DNA from: Dunaliella salina
Taxonomy: Eukaryota; Chlorophyta; Chlorophyceae; Chlamydomonadales; Dunaliellaceae
DNA: 19,316 nt
Reading direction: 5' to 3'
Assembly (NCBI GenBank): GCA_002284615.2
Contig: MU069590.1
Span: forward strand, 467,518 to 486,833
Made by a program: the position numbers and the translations under genes. How positions within the stretch are numbered: position 1 is the stretch's first letter; every line of letters begins with the position of its first letter. Shown piece by piece: positions 9,280-18,451 of this stretch. Under the pieces are notes generated by a model. It was not told where the DNA came from and ran no database searches. It saw only the letters and a program-made list of their open reading frames with translations.

Positions 9280-9396
9280 ATAATACAACGTATGCAGAAT
9301 TGATGAAAAAGAACATACACCAACAGGCTGGAACTGGTCAAAGCTTCACATAGGCCATGTTCCCCCAAACCCCCACAACTTTAAGCCAGTCCATGG
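9280..9396. other. Junction between the two half-copies of element M
   Basis: Short non-coding stretch between the RT-A stop and the first coding-like sequence of the next half. It holds (CA)n and ATATAT at about 9411-9426 but no tail repeats of the RT-B type and no obvious poly(A). Confidence 0.4.
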
Positions 9397-10464
9397 GTGC
9401 CGTGCCCCTCACACACACACATATATCCTAATTCCAGGACTCATAGCAACCCCTTCTTTGATGCCCAAGACATGGAAGTAGAAAATGCTCTCCCCAGTAA
9501 CCAAGACAACCCCTCCCCAGACAGTCAACGTCAGACAGAGGCCCACACATGCCCAGGCAGACGCACTCGCAAAAGAAAATATCCCAATGCAGAACAGCTG
9601 CAAGCACGAGCACATAACTTACACCCCACTCAACCCCTCTCGACACCCCCCTCACAAGCCCTGCCCCCAGAGCCCACTCGGACCCCACAGATCGGGGGCA
9701 GGAGGCCCAGAGGGAGCCGAGACCCAACAAAACTCCTAGAGCATAAAACAAAACCCCTGATAAGCCCTTGTCCTCTACCCCCAAAAACACTAGGTACTGA
9801 TGTTCCCCAGTGGCTCTGGGATTATAAACAGAATAAGGCTGCTGCGTTAGGCGCAATTGAAGCTAGCAACACCATTTTCCGCTGTGACCATGGGATCCTA
9901 AAAATGTTGGGCTGGCAACATTTGCGGAAGTACAAGAGATCCTCTCAAGGAAAGCAGAAAAAACAATACAAACTTTGAAGTACAATTGCACCCCGTTACC
10001 ATTGAAAATGGGCTTTGTCCGTTTTCAAAAATGACGGGCTAAAGGTGGCCTTTTCAAAGCCAGTACCAGGGAGAACTGAAAAATACCCATGTTGCCAGCT
10101 CTGCTGGAGCCCAATAAGCAAAGAATACACCTTTGAAAGTCAAATCCATGATAATATGCCCACCTGTGATACCTGCCACCGCACATACCAATGGGACTGT
10201 CTCATAGATGTCAAAGCATGCTCCCAAAATGAACGGGCACTGGACAAACCAAATGAGCACTGGGACTGCCCTGCATGCGCGTCTCTGTCAGACTCTCAAA
10301 AAGCGGAAAGGACCAACTCCTCTGAAGGTTGCGAAATGATCTATGTGGAATGGCATCCTAAATGGGAAACTGCTGATATGTTACAAATGCATCCAGACTT
10401 CAATGCTCATGTGAAAGCCTTTGACTTGGAGAAAAGAACAAACATAAAATTCCTTAGACAATGA
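9397..10464 (+). pseudogene. Element M 5' region with PHD-type zinc finger, frameshifted
   Basis: A Pro- and Arg-rich N-terminal part (9397-9900, with VPQWLWDYKQNK) leads into a Cys-rich domain at about 10087-10290. It contains CCQLC, CDTC, QWDC and CPAC with a preceding Trp, which follows the C4-H-C3 order of a PHD finger. The His that should precede WDC is Gln (CAA, 10189-10191). The linking part is broken: coding sense moves to another frame at about 9915, and again near 9995 and 10025. PHD fingers bind histone H3 tails and occur in ORF1 proteins of some CR1-like LINEs. A role in choosing chromatin targets is inference. Start unknown; the first Met is nominal. Confidence 0.7.
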
Positions 10465-10679
10465 GGTAGACATACAAAATCTTGTTAACCAAGGCTTCGA
10501 AGGCAACCCTCATAGCCTGTCTGACTCTACATGGCTCTTCAGGATACTATCGGCTGCGCCTTTCGCAAAAATGTCACCTTTGATTTCCAACCTACCAACC
10601 CTAGACAGGTATCATGCCAACATGGCAATGTGATATTATCATTAGAAGTATTGATCTCATGAAGGAACCTCTTCACCCT
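10465..10679 (+). pseudogene. Element M, segment after the PHD finger, decayed
   Basis: Coding-like pieces in changing frames continue the protein, for example VDIQNLVNQGFEGNPH just past the frame-ending TGA and RKNVTFDFQPTNPRQ near 10570-10615. The domain is unknown. It is cut at 10679 by a short insertion and resumes after 11026. Confidence 0.45.
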
Positions 10680-11026
10680 GACACATCTGAAAAGAAAGAA
10701 AATAAAAGTCTACGCAAGCCAAAGGCCGCGTGCATTAAGGGAAGAACCCCTCACAAAAGTTAGAGGCCTCACCAGGAGGCCCTCCACCTAAATAAGACAA
10801 AACTAGCCTAGGAGAGAGCAAGAGACAGAGCTAATGGGGATCTGGAGGGTTGCTAGCCATGCCCCTGAGCGCTCGGACTCTCCTTCTTCCATCCTCAGCC
10901 GCCACCGCGCGCCCAGCAAACCCCCTCCCAGATGCCCTCTGGAAGCAAAGTGCATGTCTAGTGTTAATGATGGTGGATACTCTTTGGATGGCATGGTCCC
11001 TGAGCTTGGATGCTAGACACATCTGA
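10680..11026 (-). mobile_element. SINE-like insertion with 11-bp target duplication
   Basis: GACACATCTGA flanks it exactly at 10680-10690 and 11016-11026. The 325-base insert reads on the minus strand and ends next to the left repeat in a T-rich tail with interspersed A and C. Its 3' half shares CCTTAATGCACGCGGC with the SINE at 6564-6790. The head (towards 11015) lacks clear A or B boxes, so it may be a related family with another head. It interrupts the element M reading frame. Confidence 0.72.
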
Positions 11027-11355
11027 TGATTTCGCCATGCCAGCACAATGTCGGAGGTAACCACCACTGAATGCGGTTGTGTCTACAATACCAATGGCAA
11101 GTGCATTGACATGCTCACTGTAGACAGGCTTGTGACCCTGCTCGAAGCCTATGAAGCAGCCAAAAGGGCAGGCATACATGCCACCATTCAACCACCTGTC
11201 CAGAATTCAGCAACTGAAATTATGGGACTGCTCTCTCGTCAAAAGGCTCCACAAAAAGACCTTTCAGCCAAGAGCAAAAAGCTCCACACTTCAAACATGC
11301 TGGTCACACCTCCTTTATACTGCGGCACTTGCAGAATGCTGCTCAGGTCAAGCGT
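11027..11355 (+). pseudogene. Element M, segment between PHD finger and methyltransferase-like domain
   Basis: The frame starting at 11048 carries GKCIDMLTVDRLVTLLEAYE, then an AKRAG..QPP..ATEIMGLL run. It then loses sense near 11290-11355, where another frame (LLYTAALAECCSGQAS) takes over. The RT-B insertion follows, and the same protein appears to resume at about 13090. The function is unknown. Confidence 0.5.
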
Positions 11356-13049
11356 CCTAATCGATCCCCAAGATTGCATGCAGCATTGATTGCCTTTAAG
11401 CAAGCTTACGACACAATTCCCAGGGAAGCACTTTGGAGGCACCTTCAGTGCATTCGTATGCCTACATGCCTGTTGAATATTATTAAGAACATGTATGCTA
11501 ATGACGAGTACATCTTAGTGGATGGCACCAAGCAAGCTCGTGTGCGCCCTCTTTTTGGAGTTAAGCAAGGCTGCCCGCTTTCCCCCCTGCTGTTTTCCCN
11601 GTACATCAATGATGTGGATTGCGTGGCAGAAAATGTGCAAGGGGCAGTTACAGGTGCAAGCGATCTCTATGTTACGCATATGCTGTATGCAGACGATCTG
11701 TGCTTTACCAGTAACCATCCTGGTCAACTCCAGTTGATGTTGGATAGGTTGCATGCATATGCTCGGCGGAAAGGATTGGTGATAAATGCTGCAAAGTCTG
11801 AGAATGTGCATTTTTGTTCTAAGGGCAATAATGTGCCAGTCTTCAATTTAGGTGGAGCGCGTTTGGCTTGTGCAGAATCTTCCAAATATTTGGGCATGCT
11901 GTTCACAAAGCAGCGCAACCCTCAGGCCACTGCCGAACACATGTGCGCTCCTCTCCTGGCTGGATGTAGACGGATCAGGCAATTTGCCTCAGAGTACCAC
12001 TTGACTAACAGGCTGCATACCATGTTCTGGCTGGCTAAAGCATATGCTCTCCCTGCTAGCATGTATGCTTGTCAAATCTGGGGCACTAGATATGTGAAAG
12101 AAGGTGTTGAATGGGACTGCCCTTTACGAATCGTGCACCTGTGCTTACTGAAGCGTTTCCTTGGGGTGAAGCGTACCACTCCTAACTAGTCTGTTCTACG
12201 GGAATGTGGTCATGAGCCTTTGCAGTTTTATTGATTCCGTGCAGCAGTCAGATTCTACAATGCTTTGCTACGCAGCAACAGTACTACTCTGCGCAAGGTG
12301 CTGCAAGCAGATGTTGACATGAGCAGTATATCTCGTAAATGTTGGACCTCAGAGTTTTTGGCAGCATGCAATGGCTTGGACAGGTGCAATATGTTTATGC
12401 AATGTGTGCGTTCAGGGCAGCCAGTAGCACTGAAGGAGTTCGTTGTCGACCTGAGAAAAAAGCTACGAGGTGTTTGGAATGCGGCTGCCTTGGCAGAGCA
12501 CAATGAGCGTGTGAACAAATTAGCCAAGTATCATCACTGGGTGGCTCTCCCTTTGAAACCTTTGGCTGCTCATGGAACGCCCTTTTCTGTCCCTAGGTAT
12601 TTGCATCTTGATTTAGGCAAGCATGTGCTGAGAAACATCGCGCGCTTTCGATTGCATGCACACACCCTAAGAGTTGAGACGTCACTTTGGCAGGAGCACA
12701 CTAGTACTTCAGTTTGTGATAAATGTGACCTAGGGGGACTTCAAGATGAAAAACATGCTGTGTTCCTTTGTTCTTGGGGTCCTGTGTTTTCTCTTAGAAG
12801 GACTTGTGCACATCTGTTTTCTGATTTCCCCTCTGCTCACAGAGTTCTTCAAGACGAGACAGGCGCTTTTTACTACACTCAGGCTAGTTCTGAGGATGTC
12901 TTTCATTTCTTACAGGACCAAACTAATGAGACTTATCGTTTTCTTTCTTACCTCATGGATATTTATTCTGTGGATAAAACAATGCATCAGGCCGAGCAGC
13001 CAAACAACCCGGCTGAAGGTCAACCCCAATTGTAACCTTGTAACCTTGA
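11356..13049 (+). pseudogene. 5'-truncated LINE RT-B with reverse transcriptase and Cys-His motif
   Basis: One frame runs to the TAA at 13033-13035 with two internal stops, TAG 12187-12189 and TGA 12232-12234, both one change from Trp TGG. Motif A is LIAFKQAYDTIPREALW: the first, catalytic Asp is Ala (GCC, 11392-11394). Motif B KQGCPLSPLLFS and motif C YADD (11686-11697) are intact. The thumb follows (SSKYLGMLF). A zinc-knuckle-like C-x2-C-x9-H-x4-C lies at 12715-12771. N at 11600 makes one codon CNG. The fingers domain and any endonuclease are missing, so the 5' truncation falls at motif A. The 3' end is a stem-loop and TTGTAACC repeats. I saw no clear target duplication. It splits element M. 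Confidence 0.88.
12997..13048 (+). other. RT-B 3' tail: stem-loop within the coding end and TTGTAACC repeats
   Basis: CAGCC (12997-13001) and GGCTG (13011-13015) with 9-nt loop, then TTGTAACC twice (13030-13045). The stem is translated as part of the last codons, and the stop TAA at 13033-13035 is supplied by the first tail repeat. Known LINEs such as eel UnaL2 use a 3' stem-loop and short tail repeats for template recognition. Confidence 0.72.
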
Positions 13050-13084
13050 ACACACTTCCCGACATCCGATTAGCCCTGCATAAA

Positions 13085-13676
13085 TGGTGCAGGGTCTCAA
13101 CATAGAGGTTTTCCAACCCCTTTGAATTTGGCGAGACCTTTAACACCTCTTTCAGCGCAAACTGCCAAGACCAGGTCTTTGGAGCACACGTGCACAGACG
13201 CCCTCTTTATGCGCTACACTGGCTTCTCCTTCTGCCATCCCCCACATGATGATGAAACAATGTTTAAACTCCTGCGCCACGCAGTGCACTCCTCCCCCCA
13301 AACTACAGATCCAGTTGCCACCTTCATGCTCCTGCCCACTGGAGAGGCTTCAGCTGTAATGCTTATATTAGCTGGCTTCCCCAATACCCACACCTTGCAA
13401 AAGTGCTTGCCAAATTCCCTGCCAGAAACATCCAATTCCAGGCACCACAACAATGGTTTAATGCCATTCCCAAATCTACCCCACCTTCCTATCCTATACA
13501 ACTCATCGTTGCCTGGAATCCAAATGCCAGAGAAGCACTAGATAGCGCAAACAAAGATTGGTTTGAACTCCTCCAACAAGATGTTCCGGCTCACTGGCTA
13601 CCCCTAAATCCTGCGAACCCAACGCCACTGCGTGCCAGCAAAAGATATCTAACCCATCGATGAGTTGCCTAATTTC
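13085..13676 (+). pseudogene. Element M domain, possibly DNA N6-adenine methyltransferase-like
   Basis: Coding sense alternates between two frames: NPFEFGETFN...DQVFGAH (VFGAH 13175-13189), then TGFSFCHPPHDDETM (HPPHDD 13236-13253) with LLRHAV and ATFMLLP, then back to the first frame with ARNIQFQAP near 13425 and QDVPAHW (13577-13597). An F-G-A segment, an (N/H)PP motif after an aromatic strand, a helix with Arg/Lys and a hydrophobic LLP strand recall phage-type N6-adenine methyltransferases, whose catalytic motif is NPP(Y/F); here it reads HPPH. The methyltransferase assignment is inference from motif order, so an unrelated fold is possible. Two frameshifts make it inactive. A retroelement splits it from its continuation at 14807. 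Confidence 0.5.
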
Positions 13677-14806
13677 CCAAACCCCTATCAGCTTTTTTTT
13701 TTTGAAGAAGGTTACAAGGTTACAAGGTAAGTTTTAGCCTTCAGCCATGAAGTCTGGCTGCTCAGCTTTCCCTAGAAAACCAAGTGAATGCAGTATAACA
13801 CCCAGGCAGGGGAAAAGACACAGGTAAAAAGCAGACATGTAAAAAAGAAACATGGCAGTGTCTGCATGTAAGGCAGAAAAGCAAGCAGCAAAAAGGGAGC
13901 ATGCAAAATAGAAGTAGCTCGAGTATTCGATAAAGTGCACAGTCTGTCATTAAGCTCAGGTAGCATGCACACAAATACAGGTTTCCACTTGACCAAGCCC
14001 AGAAAATTGCCATATGTGCACAGAGCTGGCGCGTGTTCTGCCCACAAGGGCAAGCAGTATGCAGTTCAGTGCTCAAACCACAAAGGAAAACAGCGCACTC
14101 ACAAGCGCCCACGGCCGAGGGACCTCATGCAAATTCTGTCTACATGGACCCCAATGTATGAGAGCCCGGGTTCCCTCACACATTGTGCACCATGCAGCAC
14201 GCGCACACACTATGAACTGCCCTCAGACACGGCCCCTCGTGAATCCCCTGCCTTACAATGCCAGCTTGACCCCCGAGCCACATACCACAAGCCTCAGTGT
14301 GGCCCTCACTAAGCCCACTCCACACCTCATTCATTCATTCATCATGTTCGGGCTTGGCTCATGTGAGCTTGCTCGTGTGCACGCTCTCGGTGCTCGCACT
14401 CCCTTTGCCTCTTCCTTTCCTTCTCGCGCCTGCGCTTGAGTTGACAGAATGTAAGTGAGGACGCGAAGGTATCCTCAGGGTACTGTGTCGGCAGTGGACC
14501 TTCATGTTTTAGCCATCCAACTAGCACGCAGGCAAAAAGCTGCTGTTCTTCCAAGGTAGGGAGGCTCATTGGGTGCTGAGACAAACAATATATTGGTTCT
14601 GATGTTGAAATCCTGAGCGTTGCGGCCGCTGAAGAAGGCCCACTCCTCCGGATGCAGCAACCTCCTCTTGAAAACCGATTGAAGTCATCACTATAGTGTA
14701 GGAGCTACCATGCTGGTCATTGCTGTGGTTAGCTGCCATCGTAGAAGCCTGGGGGCACTCAGCTCCCCCATTAGATTAGAAATAATGCTCCAAACCCCTA
14801 TCAGCT
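13677..14806 (-). mobile_element. 1.1-kb non-autonomous retroelement with 17-bp target duplication
   Basis: CCAAACCCCTATCAGCT occurs exactly at 13677-13693 and 14790-14806. The insert (13694-14789), read on the minus strand, ends in a stem CAGCC/GGCTG (13742-13760) with 9-nt loop, ACCTTGTA repeats (about 13709-13728), then about 11 A directly against the target copy: the layout left by target-primed reverse transcription. TGTAA lies about 10 bases before the A run, as at a chlorophyte polyadenylation site. No reverse transcriptase is present. An 80-codon minus frame (14342-14584) has a charged Lys/Arg/Glu-rich end but no recognised family, and an (ATTC)n run lies at about 14326-14343. It was probably mobilised by an RT-B type LINE. 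Confidence 0.87.
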
Positions 14807-15000
14807 ATGGTTTTGGAGTACATTCCAACTATGCGTGTCAAAGCATGCTTGAGAGCTCTATTGCAAGGCCTTTTCATAGCTTCCTAGTTGACTGGACACC
14901 GGGTGACCTTTTTATATTTCCGGGTATTACCTACACTCCCTCCTTCTCAGCCTCTCAGGTTTGGCCGACTCTCATTCCTGGCATTTTTATTTTTTTATTT
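14807..15000 (+). pseudogene. Element M, continuation after the 1.1-kb insertion
   Basis: In the frame that includes 14710, the stretch after the target copy has coding character: SYGFGVHSNYACQSML, then DWTPGDLFIFPGITYT. Removing the insertion and one target copy joins it to the sequence ending at 13676, downstream of QDVPAHW. The function is unknown. Sense is lost near 14985, shortly before homology to the left arm begins. Confidence 0.45.
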
Positions 15001-15261
15001 GTCTTCAATATCTCCATTTTTCCAAACTTAATTTTGCGAAACACAATGTAGTATACCTTCCGCTCAAATGACATTTTATCATACAATCAATCACCATTGC
15101 ACAAGATTTACGGGAGGTGTACGTCAGAGTTAACCAACAAAGAAACAGCCAAAGGCCAGGGAAGTCAGAGTTGCATGCAACTTGATGATGGGAAGAATGC
15201 ATGTAAAGACCATCAAAGGTCGAGACAACAAGCAACGACAGGATTGTATGCTTTGTATGCA

Positions 15262-15407
15262 AAACAAAGTAAGGCAGCGTGAGGTGTGCCCGACGTCAGG
15301 ACGGCACCACTGGCAGATGTATGCACAATTTGAGAAGGCAACGAGAGTGAGCAAGGTACAGCAGTGGCTTCCAGGAGCTCACGTGGAGAAGCCACGCGGG
15401 AAACAAA
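15262..15407. mobile_element. 132-bp insertion with 7-bp direct repeats, right arm only
   Basis: AAACAAA lies at 15262-15268 and 15401-15407, and the 132 bases between are missing from the left arm at about 3757-3766. A CGTGG-N5-CCACG hairpin lies near its right end. There are no clear terminal inverted repeats and no A-rich tail. It could be a small DNA-transposon derivative or a deletion in the left arm. Confidence 0.45.
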
Positions 15408-15815
15408 ATCCTTTCCATGAAATGACGAGGGGAAGTGGTGCTGTTGTCAAAAGATCTATTCATACAAAGCATGCAACTTAGTAAATGATACATGCCTCAC
15501 CAGAACCACTGTATTGTACACATGCAAGACCGAGCAAAACTCGTCAGAGTACACTATCCCAGTTCTAAAAGCAGAAGCGCAGAAACTGAGAGGAAAAACA
15601 AGCAAAAATGTTTCAAATTTTTACACTGCCCCAGGCACCATACGCGATACATTTCAAGCCCTTTGGCAGCTACCCTTCACTTTTTTCTTAAACATGGCTG
15701 GTTTAGGTTGACAAGCTTGACCTGCATGCAGGCAACAAATAAACATCTCCAATTGGGCAAGATTGAATTTTGGCTTCGAGACACATCCTATTTTCATTGT
15801 CAAGCTTACCCATGT

Positions 15816-15883
15816 AAGCTCATAGTATGAGCCTCATACGCACACATTTAAGCTCATAGTATGAGCCTCATACGCACACATTT
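15816..15883. repeat. 34-bp direct repeat, two copies, right
   Basis: Mirror of 3278-3345, with the two units agreeing at the position that varies on the left. Confidence 0.9.
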
Positions 15884-15945
15884 GAACCTCCAATCATCGA
15901 TTTAATGGCTCACAGGCACACATAAGCTCAGGGAATGTGCACAGC

Positions 15946-15950
15946 TTACA
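15946..15950 (-). terminator. Probable petC polyadenylation signal TGTAA, right
   Basis: Mirror of 3211-3215 (TTACA on the plus strand), at the same distance from the right petC stop. Confidence 0.5.
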
Positions 15951-16087
15951 AGACCAAGGTCCCCCTTCTCAGGCNTCCCTGATTAGTGAGCTACNTCTGC
16001 AAAGATACCATGCATGTGAAACCTTATGCTCCAAAACATGTGAGGAGGCTCAGATCTCCACTTACTTGAATTCACTGAGGGAGGAGC

Positions 16088-17992
16088 TTAAGCCCACCAA
16101 GGCTCAGTATCAGTGCGGAAATCCGTCTCAGTCCTGAGTGCGAGGAGTGATCAAAAGAANGCAAGTGTGATACGTGCCTTGGACACAAATCAACATGCGT
16201 TTTTGTGATCCCTGCAGCATTAGGATAAGCAGGCCTGGCCAGAACAATTGACATAACTGATTTAAACACTCCAACTCCCAGAAGCATTGAGAATTTCTAA
16301 ATTTCTTGGGTTGCTTTCCCACCATTTCCAGACATGAGACGCACATACAGGGAGTACACAGGGTGTGGTCCAGAGAAATCCCACAGTGCTTAAATTGTCC
16401 TCACGCATGCATTGATGCAAACAAGTGGACAAGCACAAGCATGCTTGCAAACGCGCATGTAAAGTAATTCCTAGAGAAGTTGCCATCGATCCTTTTGGTG
16501 AGTCACTATAGTAATTATTCTTATAAGTGCAATTCACTGGCATCCAATATGTACGTGAAAATTCAGCTGACCCGTACCAGGGAGAGAGGTACACCACTCC
16601 GTTGTCACCCACGTCAGCGTGAGCCAAAGCTAGAGACAAGGGAGCAGGGCCACGCACAACCTTGCCCTCGTCGTTGTACTGTGAGCCGTGGCATGGGCAG
16701 ATGAATTTGTTTTCCGCCTGCAGCCACAGAGCAGGTGAGCATCAAATGAACAGCGGGTGAAAAATTTGTCATCCCTTTTCCTCGGTCCAGCTGTCAGAGT
16801 GCAGGTGGACTCAGCCTTTTGTCTGCATGCAGAATTGTCCCCAGAGGTCTGCTGGCTACGAAACAAACAACGGCTTTTTTGCACTTACCGGCACCCATGG
16901 CACAACGCATCCCAAGTGTGTGCACACAGCATTGATGCCGTAGTTAAGGAGGCTGGTACCATCCGCGCCAGTCACAAGGTATGTGGGGTCACCCTGCAAG
17001 GGGAATGGGAGATGATGCAGGCACTCAACAAGAATCATCACGGTATGTGGGGTCACCCTGCAAGGAGAATGTGAGATGATGCAGGCACTCAACAAGAATC
17101 ATCTGGCAGGAGCACTGACTGTGCAGATCACATAGACATAACAGCTCTGAAAGCACATAAACAGGAAAAATCTGAAAGTACAAATAGCAGGAAAACCTGC
17201 TTAAATTCTAGGACCAAAGCAGCTGCGCAAGACCAGTGCACTGAAACAGCTGCGCAAGACCCTCAGCACCAGTTGCAGTTGTGACAAGTCTTCACTGGCA
17301 TCCGCCCATTCAGAGCAGTGCATCCCACACACTTTCAGGCCTTGGGCGAGCTCACGCGAACCAGGCTGGGGGTGAGCCTTCAGCCAATCTGCTGCCTTGA
17401 TGTCGGCACCCAGAATGTCCTTTGCTGACTGTGCGCCATCACCGCCACCGCCAGAGGGGGGATACAGGAAGGACAGGAAAGGGCCAGCCAAGCAAGCAAC
17501 AGGCAGGGACACACCTGCAATGGTATGGTTTGGCATTTGCACAATCGTGAACATGAATGGGCTGCATCTGGGCCTGGCGTGCATCGAGAGTGTTTGATGC
17601 CAGTGCAGGAAGGGGCACCCCTGGACTTCCTGTTTGGTTCTCCTTTGCTGACACACCAACAGCCCAGAGTACTCTAGTGTCTGCCCAATACAAGCGCCTC
17701 GGCATGACATTACATGCCGGTGCCTGCACGTCTTCCCCTGTGCGTGTGTGAGACGGGGTCCCGACCCACCTCCTGCCAGCACCAGGTTCATGGTCTTGCG
17801 CTTCTCCATATCAGGCACCTCTCCAGCTGCACCCGCTCCAGCAGCACGAACGGGCGCAAGCANTGTCCTTCGCGCAGTGGGCAACCTTGCTTGAGCGGGG
17901 AACGCAATCAAGCGCGTCGGATTTGGATTCAAAATCCCTTGGGATCCGCTAGTACTCTGGCTCAGTCCTTGCTTCATGGTGGTGCTTGCCAT
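16088..17992 (-). CDS. petC: Chloroplast Rieske iron-sulfur protein of cytochrome b6f, right copy
   Basis: Mirror copy of the left gene. Exons on the minus strand are 17770-17992, 17333-17514, 16889-16993, 16578-16717 and 16088-16133, encoding the same 231 residues. Both cluster boxes, all splice sites and the duplicated intron-2 acceptor are kept, and the N at 17863 falls in the same codon 44. Introns look as identical as exons, so the match reflects recent copying, gene conversion or assembly collapse and not just protein constraint. It faces the left gene, about 13 kb away stop to stop. It could be expressed equally; nothing here distinguishes the two promoters except scattered changes beyond 1 kb upstream and the 7-base insertion near 18144-18151, about 150 bases upstream of the ATG. 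Confidence 0.95.
16976..17103 (-). repeat. 64-bp tandem duplication of the petC intron 2 acceptor, right
   Basis: Mirror of 2058-2185 with the same differences between the two units. The tandem duplication therefore predates the arm duplication or was spread by conversion. Confidence 0.92.
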
Positions 17993-18303
17993 TACAGCGA
18001 GTCCTTGTNAGTATTTTCCTAAAGAATCTCAGAACAGTTTGATAACGTGCTACAGGAGGTGATGTTCCTCGTATATTATGAGTTCGTTGGGAAGTTGGCT
18101 TTCACTCGTTTACCATCATGGTTACCGCATTACCACAGCTTTGAAAAAATAAAGTGTTGATGTTTGGAGCACTATGCCCTGCCTTGGCACAGAATATTTT
18201 TAGGGGTGCAGTGGGAATTCGTGCATGCAGACGCAGTAAGAAGCTTCTTGGTTCAGCCATATGCTGCACCTTTCAAGTGATCATGTGCAAGTCTGCATCT
18301 CAC

Positions 18304-18451
18304 CAATGATAGTCCAATTGGCAATGATCACTGAACTCATGGGAAGGGTCTCAGGAAACTTGATAGAAGATTCAATGGAACGTTTGCAGAATGCTTTGCC
18401 AAAATGTACAAGTGTGCAGAAACGCAGGGACTTGCGAAGTGCCAATGTGAC
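18304..18451 (-). other. Candidate exon, right-arm copy
   Basis: Mirror of 717-864 with the same acceptor (CTGCAG at 18452-18457 read on the minus strand) and GTGAGA donor. One substitution was seen, changing an ATG codon to GTG in the open frame. The evidence is as weak as for the left copy. Confidence 0.25.

Noticed and set aside
11340..13085. Target duplication around RT-B (CAGGTCAA near 11345 against CAGGGTCTCAA near 13090)
   Set aside because: The match is too short and imperfect to claim.
14342..14584. 80-codon minus-strand frame with Lys/Arg/Glu-rich end as a real gene
   Set aside because: No recognised family, no splice context, lies inside a transposed element; low-complexity composition explains it.
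15269..15400. Introner-type intron gain, since the insert starts GTAAGG
   Set aside because: It does not end in AG in that orientation and no coding sequence surrounds it.
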